Position numbers and translations under genes: made by a program. The notes beneath the pieces are model-generated. The model was given only the letters and a program-made list of their open reading frames with translations. It ran no database searches and was not told the origin of the DNA. Shown in pieces: positions 20,663 to 32,500 of a stretch of DNA of 46,837 nt (its first letter is position 1; every line of letters begins with the position of its first letter). The DNA comes from Spongospora subterranea f. sp. subterranea (taxonomy: Eukaryota; Endomyxa: Phytomyxea; Phytomyxea; Plasmodiophorida): positions 1-46,837 of the forward strand of contig JAUGWO010000134.1 in NCBI GenBank assembly GCA_049724395.1. Direction: 5' to 3'.

Positions 20663-22885
20663 TCACTTTTGTCGGGCATCAAGGCGTTTGTTGATGGCCA
20701 GAAGGCAGTCCTTCATCGGTTGCCCATCGAATATTCGCCCGGCATCAGATGACGAGAGATCAACGAGAGCATCTCTGATCCGATCCCATTCGTTCGGCGA
20801 CGGACACAACGGCCGACTAACAATCGCTCTGATAACGTCTAATGCGGACGATTGGACCATTGCATCGTCGGCGAATAGACGAGGAGCACTGATGATTGAT
20901 TCGATTATCTCGTCGATGAAGATCATCAACGATGTTGTAAGATCATCGCGAGCAAACAGATTTCTGGAGATCAATGCGGTCAACATCGTTAGCGATGTGA
21001 TTTGCAGCCCGGAAGTGCGATCGACTTCGTCCTCGTCGTCGGATTCTTCAGGAGATGTCTTACCTAGAGCAACATCTGACAACGCCTGGAACAGAAGAAT
21101 GATTGATTCAGGGGAAACATCGACCAAATGAATGGCGATACGGGCCGACGCTACGATTGAGCTGATCGAGGGGCAGAGTTGGACTACGCCGATAACGCCG
21201 TCCAAAGTGGCGGACGATAAATGAAGATCGGAACATCCGTTCAAAAAACAGGCAATTCGGCCTAAAGCGTCGCAAGCGGATTCGCTGAGACGATTTGATG
21301 AACCTGATGGAATAGGATTAGGGAAAGATTCGGACGAAAGAACAAGGGGCTAAAACCGGGAAGGATATGGGATAAGAGAGACTGGTGTAGAGAAGGAACA
21401 TGAGATTGAAGGAGATCATTATCATGGCGGATAGAGTAAATGGCGTCGCTAATTAGGCGATGATCCTGGGTATCCTCAACCACATCGCTCAGAATCTGGT
21501 CCAGGAGCGATCGCGAATCGGGGATCGAGCAAGCGTGAGCAGATATGGTCGTCAATAGACGGGAGAAACACGATATCAACCCATCCCGCAACGATTTCAG
21601 CAAAAGGTGGCGCGATTGCAGATGGAGATACAGGAGAGAAAGGCGCTTCGATAGGATGGTAATTTGCGATGACGGAACATATGGAATTATTTGAGAAAGG
21701 ATTTCAGCCCATTCACCACCGACTCTTCTGAAAATTATGAGAATATTAGACGAGATTCGGAGCTTTTGTTGGTTTGGTTTGGCGAAATCAAAAAGGGGAT
21801 GAACATATTGGTGAATACCTTTCCAGCTTATTAGGGCCGCGGTTGCCGTTCAATAACGACTTGAGATGATCTAGAATATAGGTTGTAGAGCGCGTGATCA
21901 ATGGATGGTTGGGATCTTTGAAATGCGCCAACATTGCTAGACAGTGGAACACATGACCAGCGTTAACATCACCTTCGAAACATGAGGAACAGGCGTTAAA
22001 ACCGGCCAAGAGATCATCCCCATTCATCTGCCCCAGTTCCGATGCCTAAAACCGTCAAACATTCACAAACCGTGTAAGGGAGTAACCGGGTGGAATTATA
22101 CCAAGACCAGGACAGGTTCTGAACCTGACTCGTCATCATCACCATCATCGATTGATGGAGAAACTGGATCAAGGAGCGAATCCACATCAGATACGACCAG
22201 TTTCGGAACTGACAGATCGATCATTTTCGACACACACTCTCCAAGGGATATGATCAGTTCATTGTGTCCGACACTGTTGTCGACCATTAACTGGATTGAG
22301 CGGTTGAACACGATCGCTCCTCGATTCTGACCAGCGAGTAATTGAGGAAAGTACGATAAGAGTTGGGACAGGTATTGTATAGCTCTGATCGTCAACGCGG
22401 AGTGCGTCTCGGTGGGACCTGGGTAAGGGGATTGGATCGCTTTTAGCGCTAGCGTGAGGGCCTGCTCCTGGAGCTGGATGGCGCTATTGACGCTTGAGCA
22501 ACGGGGGATCGCTAGAATACGGGAACAAGTCGCTAATAGCGACCAATGAACCTCAGGGGATGAGAGGAGAGGAATTAGATCCAGCAGAGAGTGAGCGATA
22601 TCCTTAAGACGGGTTGAGACCAGTTTTAGAACAGGTGTAATTGACTCCAGAGAGTAATCCGATACTATAAATGATATTCGGTAGAGTTGTAGGGTCAGGT
22701 GGGCTCATCTGTAGCTGTTCCACAACCCGGTCCACTACATCTGGAGCAGGACACTTGGTCACGCCATCCACAACGATATCTGTATAATCACCACGAGACT
22801 CCATCACCACCAGATCACGGTTAGAGTATACCGGAGAGCGTACCGAGAAGTTGTTGGGGATTAGCAGCGGTGATGATTGAGTCAA
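20663..22885 (-). CDS. Large alpha-solenoid (HEAT/ARM-like) protein, unidentified
   Basis: Minus-strand coding runs nearly the whole interval, rich in Leu/Ile/Val/Ser helices without Cys or Gly clusters, as in HEAT or ARM repeat proteins. Example stretches are IRAIQYLSQLLSYFPQLL, HSLLDLIPLLSSPEVHW and LDGVIGVVQLCPSISSIV. Two introns were traced with frame continuity: about 22045-22104 (VLVL joined to ASELGQM) and about 21732-21819 (NKLER joined to RVGGEWAE). A third join lies near 21290-21330. An acidic loop (DDGDDDESGSE) splits two helical blocks. The N-terminal join near 22625-22680 is unresolved: two frames overlap there. Importin/exportin-like, MMS19-like or other scaffolds all remain possible. 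Confidence 0.5.
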
Positions 22886-23089
22886 TTAGACCAGGCGCTA
22901 CCCCAACCATCGCTAAGCTTTTCCGAACTATACCAATGATATTCCAGAAACCGACGGCAAAGCCAAACACTGAAAAAGCTGACCTGAATGGGTAACCTGG
23001 CGGAGACCGTAACTCCGTGGCACCAGACCCGACACAACCGGGCGAAATGCAATGTGCAACAAACCGAACAGATGGGATTCGGCCTCTCC

Positions 23090-23422
23090 GCCGTCCTAGG
23101 ACTATTGCGCTGGGCGAGTGGACGATCCATCCGCATCACGCGAGCGCCTCCGTCCCGACCAATCGCCCACTTGTGTAACAGGCGTCAGCACGTGATGCTG
23201 GGCAACTGCTCACACTACAGGGCTTGTAATTTGGATTGTCCCATAAACTGTGGGGGAGAGCAAATTGCAAGCACCCGTGATAATCAGTGCTTGCGATATT
23301 CGCATTTTACGAAATGCAGTGTGCAACAAACCGAACTTATGGGATTCGGGCTCTTTGCGAGCGAAGCCGTTGCAGTCGATGCAATATCGCCGAATACACC
23401 GGCAAGGTCTGCGATCGAGGTG
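23090..23422 (+). pseudogene. SET-domain methyltransferase fragment, arm 1 of an inverted repeat
   Basis: Plus-strand reading shows NCGGEQIAS, a Cys-rich pre-SET/AWS-like stretch, then MGFGLFASEAVAVDA and EYTGKVCDRG, the opening of a SET domain (GxGLFA...EYTG). The frame is broken between these parts, and nothing of the SET catalytic core (NHSC/GxY region) follows. Just upstream, 23040-23088 repeats part of the same sequence (NVQQTEQMGFGLSA), so the fragment was also tandemly copied before inversion. A relic of a host histone-lysine methyltransferase gene. Confidence 0.65.
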
Positions 23423-23546
23423 CCCACAACGTAATGTTGTTCATCAAGAATGGCCGCGTAATCCGGGTCAAGGTCGCCCTGTTTTATGAATTCGTGACGT
23501 GAAACGACCTATAAATTCAAAGTCACTACACTTCCTACGATGGATT

Positions 23547-23872
23547 ACACCTCGATCGCAGACCTTTCCGGTGTATTCGGCGATAAATGCATCGACTGCA
23601 ACGGCTTCGCTCGCAAAGAGCCCGAATCCCATAAGTTCGGTTTGTTGCACATTGCATTTCGCGAATGCGAATATCGCAAGCACTGATTATCACAGGTTCT
23701 TGCAATTTGCTCTCCCCCACAGTTTTTGGGACAGTCCAAATTACAAGCCCTCTAGTAAGAGCAGTTGCCCAGCGTCACGTGCTGACGCCTGTTGGCGATT
23801 GGTCGGGACGGAGGCAGTCGCGTAATGCGGATGGATCGTCCACTTGCCCAGCGCAACAGTCCTAGGACGGCG
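23547..23872 (-). pseudogene. SET-domain methyltransferase fragment, arm 2 of an inverted repeat
   Basis: This is the inverted partner of 23090-23422 with a spacer of about 125 bp and a low level of substitutions and small indels. On the minus strand it reads NCGGEQIARTCDNQCLR and then GFGLFASEAVAVDAFIAEYT. The last is in frame as FIAEYTGKVCDRG, so this arm is the less damaged copy at that point. It is truncated before the SET catalytic motifs. The two arms could fold into a long hairpin. Confidence 0.65.
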
Positions 23873-24756
23873 GGGAGCGGAATCCCGTGTATGTGGTTGC
23901 AACTTGACCACAATCTGTCGTTGGCTGAAAAGTGACTCAATTCCGATATGATCTTACATATACACTATACAGCCCACATACTAATCACATGTTTTATGAA
24001 GGGTGATTTTATTTGTAAAATGTTTGATGTTCAACGATTGTTTGAACTTAAAACACGCTCAAATATCGGGCTACGTTCGTGTAAGGAGCTGAGAATGAAG
24101 AGTAGGTGACTATACCATGGAGCTTAATACCAATGAACAACATTTTCTTCTTAATATAGTTTCCGCAAAAATATCGGGGAATCAGTTGTCGTAAACATTC
24201 AACGGGAGGACCTTGTCCATTAGCGTTGAACAGCGTTATTCAGTGCTTAGTGTTTTCCCGTGTACGATCCTTGGAATTTCGCAAGGTTCTGCCTGTCCAA
24301 ACCCACGATCAAGGTACCTGAATGAACGAACTGAATAGGTTTTCCTGGCGTTATATCGTGCCATCAGCTCAAGCACGTTGCACCAGTCAAGTACCTGTTC
24401 AAACTGCTCATGTCTATTCCCATGGTCACGTTACGAATAACGCAGATCATTCGAGTAGAACTGTTGGAACAAACTGTTCAAATCACTGGTATCGCAACTC
24501 TCTCTCTTTTCCTCTCTCTCTGTTACTACAGTCGTTTACACTCGCTCTCATCAAAATCATTTCTATAATCATATCGCATTCCGTTAATACACATTGAATG
24601 ATTATCGGCAATGTCAAATCCATCTATCTCAGTCGGATTCCCAGGTTTCACCGCCTCGCCCGCTTTCTGCCATTCTTGGTCACACCGTCATTGTCCGGCG
24701 TCGCCGTACATCGCGGAATCTTTCACAGCGGTTTAACAGCCCGTCTCGACGGAGGG
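23873..24756. other. Intergenic interval upstream of TDP1
   Basis: No gene recognised. A pyrimidine-rich tract (CTCTCTCTC, about 24497-24527) lies about 230 bp before the chosen TDP1 start. An in-frame ATG at 24598 could add 53 residues to TDP1, but that extension has no family-like sequence. Confidence 0.45.
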
Positions 24757-26385
24757 ATGGAGTCCAGGGCCGAGATGGAGGCGGCTCGATTAGCAAGGTT
24801 GAAGCGGAAGCGAGAGGATCAAGGCCCTGTGGATTCCTCGTCGCTGACGGAGCATCGGGTAGCGCCGGTAGCGCCATCCACAGGGAAATCGTTATGCTCA
24901 CTGCCCTATTCCAATGGGTTTATTGGATTGACCCCGACGTTCACCAGCGAGGTCAAAACTGGCTGTCCATCGCTCTCTATTCGGGATATATTCTCAGATT
25001 CGTCGGCAATCAATCTGGCGTTAATTTCCACATTTGTTGTCGATACAGAATGGATTATGGAGCATATTCACAGCAAATCAGCTGATATTTGGTTGGTGAA
25101 ACATTGGACTAAGGATGATGGTGAAAAGGTGTGATTGTCGTTCTTTGATTATTATTCATTACGAAACCATAATCTAAGAGGTTTGCCATAGAAAGGGATA
25201 TCCATTAGTGATCGTTTCTCGAATCTTCACATTGTTCATCCACCGATTGTGACTGGATTTGGCTGTGTTCATGCCAAGCTAATGGTGTTGTTCCATGTAC
25301 GGCCCGACGGCACAAAATTTATTCGCGTTGTGATATCGTCTGGAAATCTCATCGAGGTTGATTACGAGATGATGGAGGTACTTGTTTTACTCAGTTTTTT
25401 TTCCTTCTTGTTTTCATCACATTTTTAGAATATCGTATTCGTTCAAGATTTCCCCCTGTCATTTGAGCGAGCGGCGTCTCAGAGTTTGTCTGAATCTGCT
25501 ATTGCATTTAAGGCTGATCTGAAAGATTATCTAATTCGGCTGACGATTCCCAGTCGGCAAGTGAATCTATTGGACGACTATGATTTCTCGTCCGCCACTG
25601 TTTGTAGATCCGCGATGTCTATCGCTATCGTCTGATTTCGTTTAGGTTAGAATAGTTGCATCAATACCTGGTCAACATCGCGAACACTTTGGACAGTTCT
25701 CGTTAGCTCGTGCAATCAAAGCTAGTTCCTGTTCTCTGAGCGAGATGGAATATTCTTCGAAGGAGCTAGAGCTGACCTGCCAGTGTTCATCCCTAGGCGC
25801 TCTCACGCCTCAATGGCTGGACGAGTTTTATTTCTCGGCCGCTGCTGCGTCAGTTCCGTTCACCCGTCGGAAAGTGGTGCCACCTGTATCGGTTGTGTTT
25901 CCAACACGAGAGACAGTGACGAGTTCATTAGCTGCGCAAATAGGAGGACATGGATCCATTAGGTTCAGGGAATCAAGTTATAAGTCTGCAGCGTTCCCGC
26001 GCCACATTTTAAGAGATTGCATCAGTCGCAGAACGGGATCGTTAATGCATTCGAAAGTAACAATCTGCACTGTCAACTTTGAAAAAATAACTCAAAGTGC
26101 ATTCAGATTATTGTCGGGCGTTTTACTAGTCAAAATTCGGAGCGTTCTACAAAGATTGCCGGCTGGGTATACTTCGGATCCCATAACTTTACCAGAGCCG
26201 CATGGGGTGGCAAAACAAATGCAGGCCATTTGACAATTAATAACTGGGAACTTGGCGTTCTCGTCCCGATTAAACGAGCGTCGACTGGCCAACGACTCGA
26301 TAATCAACCAATTGTGGAAGATGCTGACGTTGCTTGGGAGTCCGCATTACGCCAATCTAATATTCCTATCCCATTCGTAATGTGA
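24757..26385 (+). CDS. TDP1: Tyrosyl-DNA phosphodiesterase 1
   Basis: Five exons (24757-25128, 25192-25377, 25429-25599, 25646-26056, 26107-26385) join in frame with GT-AG introns of 63, 51, 46 and 50 nt. Both HKN catalytic motifs of the phospholipase D fold are present: GCVHAKLMVLF with SSGN, and LMHSK with FGSHNFTRAAWG (the second split by the last intron). LSIRDIFSDSSAIN and DTEWIMEHI match the TDP1 N-terminal core. NNWELGVLVP is the usual near-C-terminal motif. The enzyme removes topoisomerase I peptides from DNA 3' ends in the nucleus. The start MESRAEMEAARLARLKRK was chosen as the first charged, family-like segment. An upstream in-frame ATG at 24598 is possible. The total is about 470 residues. 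Confidence 0.93.
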
Positions 26386-26999
26386 GATTCGCATCGCATT
26401 GTACTTTATTTTGCTCAGAGCGTGACTGGTTACCGTTAGGCCACCCCCGAAATACGGTTCAAAATTGCCATGGACACAATAAATCAAAGTCGTTGGTTTC
26501 GATGAAATAGGTTTTGTGAACAAGAAACGTATAATTTTCAACCTCTGTGCTAAAATCCACTCACCACAATAATAAATTAGGCAGTTGATATAATTACTTC
26601 GACTTCTATGAAAAACTGCGACGCCGTTTCGCTAATCAGAAAACGACAACGGTGAGTTGCTCAAATGACTGGCATTATGCCCATAGAGGCCGCGGTGAGC
26701 ATAACTCGATAGCAAACAAATTTAGATAGTGAGCGCCAGAACCTTTGGCGAATCTGTTGACTGGTCAAAGCCGCTATCATTTTGATAAAGTTTGTTTCGT
26801 TTTACGGAGGAGTATTCTACTGTACCATCTGGGTTGCGCAGTCGGGTTGAATGCGGCCAAGTTGCCACCTTTGACTGGCAGGCATCTTTTTTCTAAGCGC
26901 GTTTCAAGGCAACCAACCTCAAGCGAGCGAAAGCCTGCCTGCGTTGGCTGCTGTTTATTGACGTAGTTAAGTCATCTGCGTTTCCTGCAACTCATCATA
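26386..26999. other. Intergenic interval
   Basis: No gene recognised between TDP1 and the V-ATPase e gene. A 73-codon plus frame at 26745 has no recognisable domain. Confidence 0.5.
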
Positions 27000-27286
27000 A
27001 TGTCGATTCCTTCTGCCATCGTTTTCGGGACGGAAATGTTCATTCTGATGGGGGTGTTGACTTGTCTGTTTAGTGGAGCGTTGCGGCTAGCTGGTAAGCA
27101 CAACGAATTCGGGTATGAAATTGAGTTGTGTTTCGCTAGAGTTTTCCAATGTTTGCTAACATTCCGCTAAGGCTGTCATTGACCCTTATATCAACAGCAA
27201 CTTTTTGCATGTGGTTAATGTGGGTGCTTACATGGCTAATGCAGTGGCATCCTCTTATACTACCTGAAAAGACAAAAGTCCATTAA
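27000..27286 (+). CDS. VMA9: V-type ATPase V0 subunit e
   Basis: Two exons (27000-27112 and 27172-27286) with a 59-nt intron give a 75-residue protein, close to the family's usual 70-80. It has two membrane spans: IVFGTEMFILMGVLTCLFSG, and LTLISTATFCMWLMWVLTWL followed by MQWHPLILPEK. The second resembles the WLIAILAQLNPLFGP region of subunit e in other eukaryotes. The donor at 27113 rather than the nearer GTAAGC at 27092 was chosen because it restores the loop GKHNEFG between the spans. A CTAAC branch-point-like motif lies at 27156-27160. Subunit e belongs to the membrane V0 sector needed for proton pumping into vacuoles and endosomes. Confidence 0.82.
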
Positions 27287-27549
27287 CTATAAACTATTGT
27301 TGCATTTGCCCAAAGTCCGTTGCTGCACTCATTTTTATGTCGGCTTCTTCGAAATTTTCTTCATTCTCGGTAGAGGACAGAATTTTGCAAAAATGAAGTT
27401 CCCGGTAGATTTTATTTAGTTTTTTGTTTATTTCATCCAATGGGCACCGTCATTATATGTTTTCATAATGGCAATATTGGAAGAATTATCAGGAAATATA
27501 ACAAGTACAGGAATGTTTACACAAAACGACTTCGACAGAAATCATAATA

Positions 27550-28428
27550 TCATAAGATTGCACAGATCTTCTTCCGATGTGCTGAACCAGGCAACGGCTT
27601 TTTCTCCATTTTCCGAATCTCCCGAACGACTTGAAAAAAACATTCTTCGTTGTTGATCTTCATTTTTGCGCTTGTCTCAAAAAATGGGCATCCCCATTGA
27701 GCGGCTAAAATCACCGATTAATATTGGTTAAAAGATGAAAAATACAAGGGCATCAAGCAACGGTTATAGATCGACCTTACCTAATTCTTCCCCTTCAGAG
27801 GTTTGCACTTGCCTTTCATCTGTTAGGTCGCATTTGTTCCCGCATAACGCTATCGGAACCTTTTCTTGGTCTTTTGATCGAAGAATTTTATCGTATAATG
27901 ATGATACCTCATCAAATGTGTTCCTGTTAAACAAATCAACGGATACTGTTTTTGGGTCTATAGAATTGCTCGAACATGGACGTAACGTTATACACAAGAA
28001 GAAACCCTTTGCCATCTCGCATCCATTGATCTTGCATAGAAGAGAACTCTTCTTGACCAGCTGTATCCAATATATCGAGAAGAGCGGTTTCGTCATCGAC
28101 CATGACCTGTTTCCGGTAGCTGTCCTCTGTTAATATCACAATGAGTGACCTTCCATCATAAAGTGCAAAAATACGAACCAATCGTAGGATCATATTCGTC
28201 TAGAAAGTTATCGGTGACTAAGCGAATGGTCAGTGCTGATTTACCAACACCTCCTCCTCCAAGCACGACCTAATTCCGCATTCAGAAATTGAACTGATTG
28301 AAGATAAAATTTCAATGCCAAACATCTCATAATCATAAAAAAATAAGGAAACAAAAACTGAGCAACAAACGCTGAAATGATGTAAAACAACAGACAATGC
28401 GATATTCGAGTTGTTGGCTGTCCGCCAT
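27550..28428 (-). CDS. RAS: Ras small GTPase with CaaX box
   Basis: Five exons (28428-28396, 28269-28179, 28126-27976, 27923-27781, 27704-27550) join in frame to about 190 residues. It starts [19 protein letters not shown]-loop GGGGVGKSA carries Gly where most Ras proteins have Ala11, and the Gly12 and Gly13 positions are Gly. Switch I is EYDPTIEDSYRKQ, switch II is [25 protein letters not shown] and ETSAKM follow. The end is KKICAIL, a farnesylation CaaX motif (Leu at the last place could favour geranylgeranylation). Introns are 126, 52, 52 and 76 nt, and the first is the longest. Ras relays growth signals at the plasma membrane. It lies tail to tail with the V-ATPase e gene, 263 bp apart. 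Confidence 0.95.
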
Positions 28429-29552
28429 GATCGATGTCAATTATGTTGATCGAACGGGGCGACGGGTTCGGCAATGTCGCCAGTAATCGACTCAGAAATA
28501 AGCGCAGCGAAAGATGCTGAGCGTCTGGGTCGATATAGTGGGCGGTAGTTGGTAAATTGGAGCAGCGACTGACGAGATTGTAATGTTCGGTAAGGTGTGA
28601 AGTGTCGTCGAGTCCTGTATTGAGCACTGGCAAGCAAGGGCCGCAGCGGGTCACTCACAGAAGCACCAGACGGCGCCCATCGGGTCGCGTTGGCTAAGTT
28701 GTTATGTGCTACAGGCAGGTGTACCCTCGTGCACAGTGTATGTGACTCTATAACTACAAGTGACCTTTATTTCCACAGTCCACATGGCGCTGCCCAAGCC
28801 TGGGGGGATCATTTTGGGCGCCCGGACCTTGTCGCCTTCCCGTACGGCTTTATGAGGGGCCAGAACTTTGGCATGTTCGTCGCATCGAAAAGTACTGTTA
28901 TTCACCATACTGAACTATGGAGAAAACGTCCTTACAACGAATCTGACACCAATCGGTTCATGATAACTTTGTCGAATTATCAGCGTCAACGGTGATTTTG
29001 TTTACTGATAGCCACCATCTGAGAGTATCGATAATAGATTGTGGGACTGCTGCTTTTCCATTGGATAGTTTCAGATACACAAGGACACATACATCAGCAC
29101 AGATGGTACATATAGAAACGGCATCAGGATCAGACTGAATTACACTGTGGTTGCAAAGTAGTCTTTGAGCAGACAGGTAGGTTTCTGACAATCATCTGTA
29201 ATGAAATGCAAACTGTTAGACAGTAATGATGGCCAGGTGCCATTGCCTACTGTAGTATCATTGCTGAAACATAAATATCGTAACTCCGTGGTCGTGTTAC
29301 TCGTGCATGGTGATTGACAAGTGGGGGTGGCCAGTAGAATACCGACAGTATCATGTCCACGCAATAATCACTGATTATATAGGTGTAGACTGTATCAACT
29401 CTCCCTACCAGACCAGTTTGCAATCATGCAGATCATGATCATGGCCGCTAATTGCTCATTGATCTAGCGGTATAAGCCTCAATCACGAACATCATCTGCT
29501 GCCGCTGACGAATATTGTTCGTCAATACCCGCCGTGCCCAGTCGATATTATC
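28429..29552. other. Interval with weak coding signal, no named product
   Basis: Between Ras (-) and Raptor (+). A minus-strand frame at 29364-29140 is Cys- and Asn-rich (TPTCQSPCTSNTTTE; TDDCQKPTCLLK; four N-x-S/T sites), and a second frame at 29191-28958 (ICTICADVCVLVYLKLSNG) could be its next exon, giving a small secreted Cys-rich protein. No signal peptide was fixed. A plus-strand stretch near 28790-28890 with a good 3' splice site (28779-28781) reads DHFGRPDLVAFPYGFMRGQ and might be an exon of a small gene. Both are tentative. Confidence 0.3.
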
Positions 29553-32500
29553 ATGGAAGGTGGTGAGAATGAAGCAGTTATTGTGTTTAAACAGCGCTAT
29601 CATGATTATGCTTGTGGTTTGTATGAATTTACGAAGCCGTCTGTGATCGAATGGAGAATGAAAGGCCGGGTATTTTAATTGTCAAAGAGTTTTTCTTTCA
29701 GTAAATTTTGATCTAAGCATATCTCTTGGTATAGATGCGAACCGTTAGCGTAGCGCTAGTGCTATGTTTGAATATCGGGGTTGATCCCCCTGATTTAGTA
29801 AAACCGCAACCATGCGCCCGTCTTGAATGTTGGGTTGATCCGTCAACACTCCCTCTTGGTAGAGCTCTGCCAACGGTAATAGTCACCGAAATTTCCCGAC
29901 CATTGCGTTTCCAATCGTCTGCTGGGATTAGATAGGCAATCGTTTACAAGAGCAATATGAAAGATGGCAACCTCGTGCCAGATACGTTCAAAGTCTCGAC
30001 CAAACTGTTGATGATATTCGTAAGCTGTGTGTCGCACTTCGCAGATCTTCCAAACAAGAACGCATTTTGTTTCATTATAATGGCCATGGAGTTCCAAAAC
30101 CGACATCAAATGGAGAAATATGGGTGTTTAATAAGGTTCGATGTGTTTTTTTTTCTTCTGTTTGGCCTTATTGTGGTTTTAGAATTACACTCAGTATATT
30201 CCTCTCTCTATATTTGACCTCACAGCATGGCTCTCCTCTCCCTCTATCTACGTTTTTGATTGTAATTCTGCTGGTGTACTCACTTCGGCGTTCGCTACTT
30301 ACGAGAATCAACGGAATGAAGCAGAATGCAACATCAATAATGACACAATCATATTGATCGCATGTAAGTGTGTTTAGTAGGTCCCAATTAATAATATTTG
30401 ATTGAATCGACCATCAGGCGCTGCTGGCGAGATGCTTCCTATTGGGCCGGAACTTGGTGTCGCCGATGTCTTCACCTCATGTCTTCTGACTCCAGTACGA
30501 AAGAGTTGCATCGGTTGTGGTTCCTTCATAAAAATGGTATTTAGATCGAGATGGCTCTGAGATGGTTCATCTGCTGCACTGTTCCTTTTCTTCGTCAAGT
30601 AACTTATGACCAGGTCTTTTGTTCGCCATGTTGTGTTGTTGAAAGTTTAATTTTTTTTGTTCAGATAGACCTCATCCCCGGTAAATTCAATGATCGCAAG
30701 ACTCCCGTCGGAGAACTCAACTGGATTTTTACAGCAATAACTGATTGTATATCGGACCTCATTTCAGTTTTAATCGGAAAGTCTGAAACTTAGTGTAGCA
30801 ATTGCATGGTCATCTTTGCCATGCCAACTGTTTCAACGGTTATTCCGTCAAGATCTGCTTGTTGCGTCCCAATTTCGAAATTATCTGCTGGCGTGTCGGG
30901 TCATGCAATCTTTGGGTTGTCATCCACAATCACATCCAGCGCTACCGCAGACCACTTCCCATCCAATGTGGCAGCAATGGGACCTAATAGCGCAATGGGC
31001 TATTGGTCAACTTCATAATCACCTACATGATCCGGAACATAATGCTTTCCAAGTATAGATGGCTTGCAGTTTGGTTTTTTACTTACACTCGATTGTCGTA
31101 GTCCAGCACGTTTTTTACCGAACAATTGACCGCTTTCGAAGTTTGGCTTGAATTCGCCTCTGAAGATAAAAAACCTATGCAATTACCTGTTGTTCTTCAG
31201 GTAATAGTATTTAGCTTTCTCAATGCATTGCTTGATATGTGCTTTTTTCAAACAAGGTCTTGTTAAGTCAAGCTCATCGATTGCGTGCTCTCCAGCTTTT
31301 GGCGCGTTTTGTTGACATGGGACCTTGGGCAGTTAGTCTTGTAAAGAGTGCAACAGTTTGCAATCATGTTTTAAATCTCGATGTAGTCGCTTTCCGTCGG
31401 AATTTTTCCTTATGTACTGAAGTTATTGCAAAGCCCAACACAGGAGTTGAAAAACATTCTTGTCTTTATATGGTGCAAAATCATTGCTGTAGACCAGGTC
31501 AGGTTTATTTGTTCCCGAGGATCGTGAATTTTGAACGTCGTCTAGTCTTGTCAGCGTGAATTAGTCAAGGACCATTATCATTTGTACTTTTTGACGCATG
31601 TATCATCATCGAGTTCTCTTCAGCGATCCATGGCATTATTTATTCTAGCAAGTATAACTGATTCTTTTACGCAAGGTTTATTTTTTGACAATCGCTTGAC
31701 GTATGCGTTTAATTTTTTTGCTAGGCCAAGCTGCTGTCTTAAACGGTTCAGGATTGACCATTTTTACTCAAGGAATTTTATCTGTTCGACAAAATAGCCC
31801 ATTATTTCGCCAGCTCTGCCTGATCTGTCTTGGTAAATTGTGGGAGCTAAATGGAGTTGTTAGAGACGCAGCTCTTCGCCATCAAAGTCCTAATGAAAGC
31901 GTCGTTGAGCTGGCAGTCAACGTGGCGTTGAACGATCATAACGCCATGGTAGAGAGTACAAAAACGTTCATGACATTATTTTTATCATATTTAGGTCCGC
32001 GCTGCTGCTGTATTCGCTATCGGTTTATTTCTGATGCCAAATCACACCATGGCGATGCCTCTCGAACCATATGTATCCATGTATTTTAAAGTTCGTATAA
32101 AAGGTAACACGATTTTCCATTTAGGTTGTAGATATGCAGTTAGATATTGTTCGTCGGTTATGCCCGCTTATGGCTGATGGGTCCGCTTTAGTCCGGCATG
32201 AACTCGTCTTTGCCATTGCAGCCTTGGTTGAAGCTCAGAAGGTAATACTATTTAATTCACTCTGCTGTGATTTTTTTCAGTTGTGTGTGTTTTTCAGGTA
32301 GACTTCTCAAATATGGCCCACCTGATGTCATATTCGGAATCCTCAGAAATTTTCGATGCCGATTCTAATTATGGTCAGCACATCCTTGTTGTCGTCTGTT
32401 TCTTTGTTAATTGACCGCAGATGATCGAGTCTTTATTTGGAAAGTTGTCTTAACGGCGTGTCGAGATCCTATTCTTCTGATCTCACAAACTGCAACATCG

